This document shows positions 45,190 to 55,314 of a stretch of 64,000 bases of DNA, one piece after another (position 1 is the first letter of the stretch; each line of letters opens with the position of its first letter). The notes under the pieces were generated by a model. That model searched no databases. It was not told where the DNA came from and saw only the letters and a list, made by a program, of their open reading frames with translations. The position numbers and the translations under genes are program-made. The stretch is from Knoxdaviesia capensis (taxonomy: Eukaryota; Ascomycota; Sordariomycetes; Microascales; Gondwanamycetaceae): contig LNGK01000018.1 in assembly GCA_001510575.1 (NCBI GenBank), forward strand, positions 52,127 through 116,126. Reading direction: 5' to 3'.

Positions 45190-48100
45190 ATGAATTCTAG
45201 TGGCCGTCGCCGTTTAACAGCCCCCAACGCAGTCACTAACTTAGTTACTCATCAACACTCCCAAGTGTCGACTCCGTCAACTTTAACGGAATTCTCGCGT
45301 TCCCCCTCTCCCGTCTCCGACTCTGATCTAAGACTAATTGCTGATACTATTCCCTAACAATCTCAACTAGTTCCTAATAGAAAGTCTATAATTCCGAGTT
45401 TTCCCGGCCTTTTTCGTGTACCTACTATAACGAACCGACCTCCTTCCGCCTATATAGTATTATCCCCGCCGATATAATCTATTATTATAGAAGATTTTAT
45501 TCCGTCGCCCGTAATAACTAGTATAGACTAGGTAATCGACCTTTCTAAATAGAAGTAGATACTTAATTAATAATACTAGCTAATAGATAGCCGTACTTAG
45601 CGTACTTAGGCCCTATCTTTTCGTACTATAATTATCCGTATTAGCTTAAAGCCTAATAATTTCGGTTATCTTAATAAGTAAAACGATCTACTCGTAAGAA
45701 GTAAAATACTAAAGAATATATCTAGTATTATAAGATAAATTATAGTTAATAATATAAATATTTCTAATATCTAGAATAAGTTATCTAATCGCTTTAACTA
45801 TAATAGCTAGAAGACTAAATTCTAAGTATTAGAAGATCTATTAGATATTAGTATATATATAATAAAGAAGGGTAAAAAGTTTATTACTTTTCTTTCGCGC
45901 TTTAACTAAAAATAACTAGAAGTCTAGCGTTATAGAGCTAAAATTACCGATAAGATTAAGACCGTACTACTACTAATAGTAGCGAAAGATACCTTTAATA
46001 CTAAAACGTAAGTTACTACGCGTATCGTAGTATAGTTAGATAGGACTTCTAACGAATACTATAGATAATTAGTATAGTTATTCTAGGAACGCGAAAGGGT
46101 TACGAAGGACCTAAAGAAGTTAGACCGTAGAGATAATTTAAAGTCCGATAATAAGTAGGGTATAAATAATAATAATAATACCCGTAATAGTAGTACTAGC
46201 TAGAGTAACTAGAAGAAACCCGGTTTATAACCTATAATTTAATATAGATATTATAACCGACTAGGCTATAAAGAGCGCGACTATCGAATTAAGGCACGTA
46301 AGTAATAATAGTAGAAGTCTTCTACTATATTAGGTAACGTAAACGTAAGCGCGAATATAACTAGTTATAAAAGAGTTATAAGTACGATAGTATTAACCGA
46401 TAATACGTTAGAGAGACGTCGAAAGACTATAAGTAAGTCTTCCCTTTCTTCTTTACTTATTAATACTATAGAATATTTTAAAGAAGTAATTAGCTATAAC
46501 CTATTTACCTACTTATTAAGCTATTCTAGAATAGATTAGCTATTCGATATAGGTACGTCTATATACTCTATAAACGATAAGCGATAGTTCAAGAAAGGGA
46601 CTATTAAAGAGACTCGTATACGTATAATTATAGGCAGAGGACCTATCTATACTATAAAACGTAGAAACGTTATTATTAATATTAAGACTTTATCTAGTAT
46701 TATTTCTATATATATTAAAGATATTTTACTAACTATAATATTTCCGATTTATATCTTTAGTAGTAAGGTTCTATACCGTAATAAAGGTAAGATTCTAAGT
46801 AATAGTATTTTTAATACTAAAGACGTCTTAATTTTAGAAATTAACGTAGAAAACCGTAGGTTCTTTATATAAGTTATAACCTCTAGTAAACCTATTATCT
46901 AGAAGCCCGTATATGCTCCTATTATCCGTAATTCTATATTAGAGGAGACCGTCTCTCTAAAACCGTCTGAGGAGACTACTTATAAATTATCTAGTTATCA
47001 TAGTCACCCTATAAAAGACTATAGAGTTAGTTCTAGGCGTCCCCCTATAAAAGACGCTCGTGGTATGCGTTACTACTAGAAAAACGCTAGTTCTAGTAGT
47101 CTCTATATAAAAGACTAGCATTCGTCCGATTATTCTAATAGACGAACTAATATTAATCGATACCTAAAAGCTTTACGTAAGTATTAAGTATACGTTAACG
47201 CTTACGCCTAATATATAAACGACTAGGATATCTAAGCGCCGAGGTTCTCCTAAAGATACTATAGTCTATTAAAGGAGCTTTAGTAGATAAGTTAAGTATA
47301 AAAACGTATATTAATAATTTAGGCCTATATAAGGCGTACGAGATCTCGAAGATCTCGAAGTTTAGGCTAAAAGATAGGCGAATAAGGGCTAAACGTATTA
47401 GATAAGTATTATATTACGATATTACTAAGATATTAGTATAAACCTTTAAAGGCGAGCGCTACTTTCTCGTTATTATAGATAATTTTTCTAAAATAAAGTT
47501 TATTTATATTCTAGATAAAAAGTTAAAAGCCAGTAACGAAATTAAGAATATAATTTAATATATAATAAATATTACCGATTCTATTCCGGAGTTAATTATT
47601 ATAGATAACGGGACGGACGTATAGATTAAGATAATTACTAAGTTTACGAACCGAATTAGTTCGAAAGTTAATCCCTCCCTTACTTATAGCTACGTATATA
47701 ACGGTAGTACTAAATAAGCTATAAAGGAACTAATAATCCGTATAAAGGTAACTATAATATAGTAAAGTATTCCGATATACCTATAGGGATATATCTTAGA
47801 AGCTATTACTTAACTAATTAATTTAACGGTTAATAGCTACGGTTCTAATCCTACGGAACGATAGTAAAGCTAGATACCTATAGCTAAATAGGATTTTTAG
47901 CTAAATATTATATACCTATAAACTTTAGGTTCCTATATAATTATTTATATACCTATAGAGGTTAGAGCGCGCGTAAATAATACTAATTTACCTAGTAAAT
48001 TTATTCTACGAGGAGAATTTAGCCTATTAGTTAGTTACTAAGGTATATATTTATATAAAGTATAAGTACTTAAATTTCGAAAAGTCTAGATTTTATCTAA

Positions 48101-49950
48101 TATAAGAATCCTTAAAGACTTAGAGGAAAAACTACCTAATATACTAAAGTCGTAGCTAAAGGGAATATTTACTAAAAAGAAGATTATACGTATAGTTACT
48201 TAGAATAGAGAATAAGTAGATTTCGATAACCTAGTTATCGCGTATAAGAATAATAATCTAGCTCGATAACTTACTAAAAGAAGTCTAGATACTAGTCCTA
48301 ACGCTATTAATTTAACGACTTATATTAACGATTCCGATTAACTTAATAATTCGAGCTAGCTTTTCTAATCTAATAACGATAATATTAGCTCTAAGGGGCG
48401 CGAATACTAACGAATAGTTAGATACTAGACTTATAGAATTAATAAATATATTTAACTATAGAGTCTTCGAATTTATTAAGTTACTACTATCTAGATATAA
48501 GCCGATTACGGCTAAATAAGTACTAAAGTCTAAATACGATAAGTATAGATAGATTATTAAACGGAAAGCACGTATTATAGCCCGTAGATTTTAATAGCGT
48601 AAGGGCTTCGATTATTAAGAAACCTTCGCCGTAATATCGTACGCTACGACGTAGAGAGTAATATTAGCTATTATAACTAAAGAATATTTAGCCGTACGAT
48701 AGTTAGACGTTATAGTAGCTTTCTTATACGGACTCCTAGAAGAGGAGGTATATATACGATAATACGAAGGAATAATTTAATTAATATACGAAATTAGACG
48801 ACGTAACCCGGATTTCGTCTATAACTTAAGTTAGATAGAGAAATCGTTTATTTATCTAAAACGAGTATTATACGGTCTAAAATAAGCTAACCGATAGTAG
48901 TAGCTAAGACTATATAATATACTTTTACGTATAGGTTTTATAAGACTATAAACTAATAAAGCGTTATTTTACTAATAAAAAGACGGTATAATTCTAGTTA
49001 TATATATCGATAACGTTCTATACTTTAGATAGAAAGAGGATATACTAACTAATTTTAAACTAGAACTCTAAGAGTATTTAAAAGTAGACCTAATAGGTAA
49101 GCTACGGTCGTTACTAAGAGTAGTAATCGGTATTAACTTTAACTCCTATTCTATATACTAGATATAATATATAGAAGCGATTATAGTAAACGTAGGATTT
49201 AATATCTCTATAATACGACTAGTATCTATTCCGATATCCGGTATTAACTTAACTACTTTAGATAGCGAAAGGCTTTCTACTATTAATATAGATAGATATC
49301 GATCCCTAATTAGTTAACTTATCTATATAATAACGATAACGAGACCTAATTTAGCATTTTCTATTTACTACTACGTAGTATTTACTAATTATATAACTAT
49401 TCCTTTATTAGTATTACTAAGGCGGATCGTTAGATACTTATCGGTAATAGTAAATTTATCCTTAAGATATTAGAGACCCCTTAAGCTGGATCTTTCCCCT
49501 ATCTTAATAGTTAGTTTTTCTAATACTAGTTATAACTCGATACTAAATAGTCGCTTTATTATAGGATAGGTTCTCTTAATCTAAGGCGGTCCGGTTACTT
49601 AGGTAAGTAGAAAGTAAGTAGTTATTACCTAATCGACTATCGAAGCCGAATACGTAGTAGTAAATATAGTAACTAAGGAAGCTTTATAGCTACGTAATTT
49701 CCTATATAAAATTAATCGCTCCTATAATATCCATCTACGTGTCGATAATACTAGTGCTCTTAAGCTTATTAATAACCCGAGATTCTATAATAAGAGTAAG
49801 TATATATACCTGAAATTTTATCTAATTCGGGAATCCGTTCGTTCTAAGTTTTTATCCGTTAAATATATTCTAAATACGGAATAAATAGCTAATATCTTAA
49901 CTAAGCTACTTAGTTTCTAGCTTTATAACCGATTTCGAAGTACTCTAATA
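45190..49950 (+). pseudogene. gag-pol of element 1, inactivated by RIP-type mutation
   Basis: Gag starts at ATG 45190 (MNSSGRRRLTAP) and stays open only to about 45354, where a TAA consistent with a mutated CAA ends it. Recognisable but broken domains follow: CCHC knuckle at about 46243-46300 (Cys codons changed to Tyr), aspartic protease LFD-G near 46545-46560, integrase core about 47455-47660, Copia reverse transcriptase about 48535-49060 (AAFLYGLLEEEVYIR; the active-site YVDD region is altered to YIDN), and RNase H about 49640-49870. Stops occur throughout. End position approximate. Confidence 0.9.
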
Positions 49951-50147
49951 AAATAAAATACGTTTTTTTTTTTCCTTTCTAAAGGTTTTTAGGTTTTTAT
50001 ATATTTTCTTTCCTACGCTTCCTATATTAAAGTTTTTTTTTAATAAGATTTTCTTCCTCTACTAAAGTTTTTTTTCCTAATAATAGTAATCCTATATTAT
50101 TTATTCCGAGGGGCGTATATTAGGAACGTATTTACGTCCGAGGGGCG

Positions 50148-50348
50148 TGTAAATAGGAAGGACGGAAATGCGTGGATCACGTGACCGGTAGGCTGAAGCC
50201 TGGTTCTGGCTAGCCTATAAATATTGGACTTCTATCCATTTCTAGTCTAGCCAATTTTCTTCCTCTTACATCTAACTTTTTATGCAGATGTTCAATTATC
50301 AAGTTCATTTCCATCAACTTATCCATTTTCCTCATCAGTCAGCCAACA
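50148..50348 (+). repeat. 3' LTR of element 1 (201 bp)
   Basis: Same length and ends as the 5' LTR, preceded by the polypurine tract CCGAGGGGCG. The CACGTG palindrome and TATA box are intact. Confidence 0.97.
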
Positions 50349-50538
50349 GATGCTGTGTCCCAGCGCTAGGGTTTGGCGGCCAGTGATAGAGAGTTAACAT
50401 TTCCGCAGTTGCAAACTAAACTCCTCTCAGAATATTCTCTCATCTGTGCTACTCTCAGATATAAAGAAACGAGACACTTTCTATTTACTGAGCCAAGTTT
50501 TCCACGTTATCTTCCGTTGACCCAAAAAACCATTCAAG

Positions 50539-50815
50539 ATGCCTGAAACCGATGGCCTGCGTGAGTCTCATTTTCCCGGCGAGCGTGACCATGAATGTTG
50601 GTCATAACGTGCTAATCTTCTCAGCAGAGCCGCCCCTGACGGACGCTGAGCGTGCAATCTGCAAATCATACGGCGGATGGACCAACTTCTGCTTCAGCTT
50701 TGGTCTGAAGCCTTGGGAACTGGACGATATTGACGAGGCCAGAGAGATTCTCACGCAGCTTGCCGAGAACGACGCGGCAGACGCACAAGAAGCTCAGACC
50801 ACCAATGCGAAGTAG
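50539..50815 (+). CDS. Small 70-aa hypothetical protein with one intron
   Basis: Two exons, 50539-50560 and 50625-50815, with a 64-nt intron (GTGAGT donor, GCTAAT branch, TCAG acceptor); 213 nt, exactly 71 codons. The ATG sits in CAAGATGC. The peptide starts MPETDGLPEPPLTDAERAIC and has an amphipathic, acidic body with GGWTNFCFSFGLKPWELDD and an Ala/Glu-rich end. No signal peptide or membrane segment. The canonical small intron restoring the frame argues for a real gene. The family is not recognised. It lies 185 bp after retrotransposon 1, divergent from the sugar transporter, so its upstream control region was largely displaced. Confidence 0.68.
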
Positions 50816-51266
50816 AGGATGCTGCCCACTGTCAGATGCACGCGGGTTTGACACTGACCGCGGTACTGTGCGTTGTCTGTATCAGAGAAGGTTAAACAAT
50901 GTACATGTGTTGGAAATTTACTCGTCATTCTGTCTATCAAGTCTGGTGAATCAATGTCCCTGTGCCGCCTGACTTCGATATGCGGGTGTGCGCTGGCAAA
51001 CGAGGAAACCAGCCAGACCCTAATAGCGACAGAAGCCGATGTGAGGTACACACTCGTATAATTGGTCGTGTGCGCAGAGGTGGTGATGCAACCGTGACCA
51101 AATGAGACAAGTCCATGCGACCATGCCCCCTTGTAGGGACAGAAAAGAGGGTGGCAGTGCATAGGTGTGAGGGTCAGACAGACTCAAGGCAACGTACCCG
51201 AACACACTGCAAAAAAAAGAAGAAGGAAAAGAAAAAAGAGAAAAAAAAAGCCAAAAAAGATGATCC

Positions 51267-51343
51267 GGCCCAGTGGGAGTTCGAACAGGGACTGCTAACT
51301 ATTGTCGCAGCGCACCCGTCCTGCATCGTTATACCACCAGGCC
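51267..51343 (-). tRNA. tRNA-like sequence, probably a degenerate tRNA
   Basis: A 77-nt minus-strand segment whose ends form a 7-bp acceptor-like stem (GGCCTGG with CTGGGCC, two G-U pairs). It has a D-arm/A-box-like TGGTATAACGATGC, a T-loop/B-box-like GTTCGAAC, and a T6 Pol III-type terminator 8 nt downstream. The T-stem does not pair and the D-loop or anticodon arm is abnormal, so no anticodon can be assigned. It may be a tRNA pseudogene or a SINE-type relic. Confidence 0.3.
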
Positions 51344-51440
51344 AAACAAGCTTTCCGGGGAGTGGTCGTCCTGCTCCCCTGAGAAACGTGTATGGTAAGT
51401 GCCCTTATGAATGATATACAGATAAACAGAAGGGCGCGTG

Positions 51441-51480
51441 CTGTTGTTGTTGTTGTTGTCGTTGTTGCTGTTGCTGTGGT
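51441..51480. repeat. GTT/GCT trinucleotide microsatellite
   Basis: Interrupted run of TGT/TGC triplets. Confidence 0.85.
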
Positions 51481-52034
51481 TGGTCTTGCGGGTGATGTCG
51501 ATGTGGTGGGTGCGGAGGTGTGATATCTTCACGTTATCAAATTGCCGGGCCAACCCTAAGGAATTGCAGTTAGGGTTAATGACTCTTCGATGAGGATGCT
51601 GTTGGAGGCTGGAATGACGGCTACCTTCTTAGAACAGTCATCCGACATATTACGCGCACCGCCGATGGACAAATATTAGAACGGGAGTGTGAGTATCGGA
51701 ATCTATGCAGGCTCGTCCTGTCGACCTTGCAGCTCGCAAAAGCTAGACGTGGTAGGCTTATCATCGTCGGTAATGCAGCAGCAGAGGTTAGATGGGAAGG
51801 CATTGGACCCTGACCACGGCTACGTTGATTATCAGAGAGTAAACCAGCATGGAATTAAGCGATACCCGGAACAAACAGCATCAAGAAACAGACCGAAAAG
51901 CCAACATAAAGCAAGTCTCTAGAAAACATGGAAGAAAAGACGGCCATACCAAACAGAAAAGACACACGTGAGAGGATCCACTCCCAGCTAATCATCACCC
52001 CCCCAGCCTTTTACATCCCGCTGTTCTTACACAC

Positions 52035-54252
52035 TTACACATTCGACCCGCCGGTGCCGCCCCGCCCCGAGGGTGCCCCGCTCCCGCCGCCGCCGTCCAA
52101 CAGCAGCTTGGGCTTGATGTAGTCCTCGTCCAGCTGCCGCAGCAGCCCTGCGGGGTCCTGCGCGATAAACAGCTGCCGGAACGCCGACGATGCCGAGACG
52201 CCCGGCGTGCCGGTGCCCGAGGACTCGGCGGGCGACTCGCGGCCCGCGGGGGAGAGCCCCGCGCTGTAGCTGCTCGTGCGCTGCGCCGCCACACGCCCGC
52301 CAGCACCGCTGCCGCCGCCGCCGCCGCCGCCACTGCTGCCGCCGATCGCGGGGCCGGCGCCGCCGGGGCTGAGGAACGCCACGTTGCCGCGCGACGGCGA
52401 CCGGCGGGCCGGCGGCGGCAGGTCCGACGTGTCAATGTCACTACCAAAGTCCGAGTCGGTCAGGTTGCCACCGCGCAGCCCGGCGTCCGACATGCGCTCG
52501 TCGTCGCCGCCCAGCTCCTCGCCGCGCGAGTTCTTGCGGATACGGTGGTCGCGCCGCGCGTCCTGGTTGGGCGACGCGTGGCCCGACACGTAGCTGCCGC
52601 GCGCCGCGCGCGCCCGGGCGCGGTCGGTGCGCGTGTCGAGTGCGCCCAGCGCCATGCTGCCGTTGCCCGAGCGCGGCGTGAAACCGATGCCCGTGCCGGT
52701 GCGCTTGTAGTACGGCCCGCTGCCCAGCGTCTCAATGTCGAACTCGTCGTCGCTGTCGATCTCGTCGACCACGCCGGTCTGGATGCCCAGGATCTCCAGC
52801 ATGCGCGCCGTCGTGCCGCCGAAGATGATCACCGTCAGCACGACCACCAGCAGCACGGTGGCGCGCAGGGCGGACGCGTTGTCGCCGTCCATCAGCGCTG
52901 CGAGGGCGACGCCGACGGCGCCGCGCAGACCGGCCCAGAACAGCATGGCCTGGTAGCTATAAGGCAGCTCATCGGTGACGGGGGCTCCCCGCTTGGCTGC
53001 GCGGTAGCGAATGACTCGGTTGATGATGTTTGAGAGCGGGAAGACTGCCACCCAGCGCGCGGCACACACGGCGGCCACGGTCACGATAATCAGAGGCGGC
53101 TGGAAGATCAGGGTGTTGTCGGTGAAGAGGGCGAGTCCGAGGTAGATGAAGATGAAATTTTCCGACAGTTGGGCCAGGACCTGGAAGAGGTACTTGGTGG
53201 TCAGCTGGGTGCGGCGAGACATGTTGAAGTAGGCGTAATGCTTCAGGGTGATGCCACAGAAAAGCAGCGACACGATACCCGACAGGTGCAGGCCGTTGGA
53301 GAAGAAATAGGTGGCGTAGGCGATCAGCACCACCAGACAGCTCTCAATCTTGGCGAAGCGGCGGATGTAGGTCAGCTTGAGCAGCAGCGCGGTGCCGACG
53401 CCGACCACGACGCCGATGAGCAGCGAGCCAAAGAACACCAGCAGGAAGATGCCGACGCCCTCGAAGAAGCTGAAGAAGCCCGGGGCGCCGGCCTCGCCGT
53501 GCTTGTACTTCTGGGCGGTCTCGAAGATGACGATGGCGATAGCGTCGTTGAGGATCGACTCGCCGAAGATGATGGTGTACAGCTTGGGGTCGACCTTGTA
53601 CGAGTTGAAGATGGCGAGGATGGTCACGGGGTCGGTGGCCGACAGCGTGGCGCCGACCGAGATGGCGTCGACAAAGCTCATGCTCGTCGGGCCGGGCAGC
53701 ATGCTGAACAGCCACAGGATCACGCCGATGACCACGGCCGACAGGAAGGTGCCGGCGAACGCAAACGTCAGGATGGTGCCCATGTTGCGGAAGAAGTTCG
53801 CCTGGTGCAGCTCGTAGCCCGACGAGAGGATGATCGGCGGCAGTAAGAGGTTGAAGAAGATCTGTGGACTGAATTTGATGATGTTGCGGATCGAGTCGCC
53901 GGGGGTTACGAGGAGCAGCAGGCCGACGGTCATGCCGGCGATGATGGAGATGACGGTTTCGTGCACGGCTTCGATCTTCTTCTCCTGGAGGAGGTAGCTG
54001 GTCAGGAAGGCCACGATCAGCAGGGTGATGGAGATGAAGATGGCCCACGACGACAGCGCCTCGCTTTGCGGCGAGGTGCCGTCGCTCGGGTCGGCATCGT
54101 CGTCAGAGGCGCGGCCTAGATAGAAACGGACACGGAGGGTTAGTGGGGGGTAAGGGGGGACGGTTCGGAAAGGGGATGCGGGGGATTTGCAGTGGGCATG
54201 GCGTACTCAGTATGCGCAGGCCCTGGAGGGCGATGGCTGAAGCGGCACCCAT
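52035..54252 (-). CDS. nhx1: Endosomal/vacuolar Na+(K+)/H+ exchanger, NHX type, 708 aa
   Basis: CPA1-family cation/proton antiporter that loads endosomes or vacuoles with Na+/K+ and sets luminal pH. Two minus-strand exons, 54252-54207 and 54115-52035, with a 91-nt intron (GTACGC...TCTAG); 2127 nt, frame exact. Start MGAASAIALQGLRILSRASD. About 11-12 membrane helices. The amiloride-type motif FFNLLLPPI is at about 102-110, the ion-site motif ATDPVT at about 175-180, and GESILNDA at about 200-207. A conserved AGLRGAVGVALA follows. The C-terminus from about residue 490 is a long disordered Gly/Ser/Arg-rich tail, longer than in yeast Nhx1 (about 630 aa in total). Retrotransposon 2 begins 724 bp upstream of the start, so distal control sequence may have been cut off. 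Confidence 0.95.
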
Positions 54253-54971
54253 TGTGACGAAGGATGGGTGTGAAGTTGTAGATGGGTGAAGGAGGTGAGG
54301 GAGAAGGCGATGACGACAGCCCTTGTTCGAGCTCCCAGCACCAGCACCGGAGAGGATATGACTCGACGATCAAGAGGTGTTGTCGTTCGAGTTGAGGCTG
54401 TAGTGTTGATAGGAAAAGACAGAGAAAAAGTCAGGTCCTCGTTGTTGTGATGTCGTCACTTCCGTGCCGTCGTTGCTTCGGCAGTGATTTGAGACGTGGC
54501 GTCCTGTGTTGGTGTCCACGACGGGCCAGAGACTCCAATTTCTTTCAACTGGATCTGCAGCTCACGGGGAGAGTGCACCGTGTCCAGGGCCCGGATGGCG
54601 TCATTCGCTCAGCCAAGGGGTGTTCGAGGCGGCCGGTGGAGATGAGGCCGCGTCAACCGATGCTATCGAGGCAGCAGAAAACACCGAGACGCTCCCGGAG
54701 GCCGGAGATCGGAGAGAGGGGCTTTTGTCGCGGGGGCTGCAGATAGCCGGCGGGATTGAGAGACTCGGGGTATCAATAGTCGGAGAGATGAACAAGAACA
54801 CCGGAGACGGAGATGATATGGACAGGAGGAATGGGGGCGGAGGACGGAAACGAAAATGGCAGGCGCAAAAGATCTTGACTAGATAATGCGATTAAAAAAA
54901 TGGAGATTGGAGATTTGAAGCTTATGTGTTAAATATTTCTGGCACTCGGCTAACCCTAAGCCGTTCGGTGA
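54253..54971. other. NHX promoter and leader
   Basis: No gene seen. Open frames on both strands (54506-54886 plus, 54601-54801 minus) look like chance readings of the leader. A telobox-like AACCCTAA is at 54952-54959, just before the insertion point of element 2. Confidence 0.5.
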
Positions 54972-54976
54972 AGTGG

Positions 54977-55165
54977 TGTAAGGAAGGACGGAAATGCGTG
55001 GATCACGTGACCTGGGCTGAAGCCTGGTTCTGGCTAGCCTATAAATGCTGGACTTCTGTCTATTTCTAGTCTAGCTTATTTCTTCCTCTAACATCTAACT
55101 TTTTACTTAATTCCTAAGTTTAATTCTATTAATTTATTTATCTTCCGTTATTATACTAAGTAATA
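54977..55165 (+). repeat. 5' LTR of element 2 (189 bp)
   Basis: Begins TGTAAGGAAGGACGG. The first ~110 bp (with ATCACGTGAC and TATAAAT) keep CA and TG dinucleotides; the remainder is RIP-mutated. Confidence 0.95.
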
Positions 55166-55314
55166 GATTATAAGACTAAGTTTAATCTAAGTAATACTAT
55201 ATTTACTTTTTTATTCTTTTTATTTCTAATTATTTTTTTTTTCTTCCTCCTATTTACTATAAGCTAGCAATCCGGCTTATAAAGCCATTAGCGACATAAC
55301 TACTGAAACTAATA

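Larger units (their letters stand above)
44829..50348 (+). mobile_element. Copia (Ty1-type) LTR retrotransposon 1, full length, RIP-degenerated
   Basis: 5520 bp bounded by 201-bp LTRs that start TG and end CA (44829-45029 and 50148-50348). The LTRs differ at only a few visible sites, such as G to A in GTTGGACTTCTGTCC. A perfect 5-bp target-site duplicate GATGC flanks it (44824-44828, 50349-50353). Order inside: primer-binding site, gag start, zinc knuckle, protease, integrase, reverse transcriptase, RNase H, polypurine tract GAGGGGC, 3' LTR. Integrase before RT defines the Copia group. From about 45340 to 50147 nearly all CA and TG dinucleotides have become TA, leaving many in-frame stops, so it cannot encode working proteins. 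Confidence 0.97.
50816..52034. other. Intergenic region with tRNA-like sequence and microsatellite
   Basis: No protein gene seen. It holds the tRNA-like segment (51267-51343), a GTT-rich microsatellite (51441-51480), and an inverted pair AACCCTAA / TTAGGGTT (51552-51559, 51570-51577). Confidence 0.5.

Noticed and set aside
45340..50147. Idea that the AT-rich blocks are mitochondrial insertions or centromere
   Set aside because: Copia domain order, LTRs, primer site and target duplicates explain them fully.
54506..54886. 126-codon plus-strand frame upstream of NHX
   Set aside because: Lies in the probable NHX 5' leader, the antisense frame is also open, and no splice or start support.
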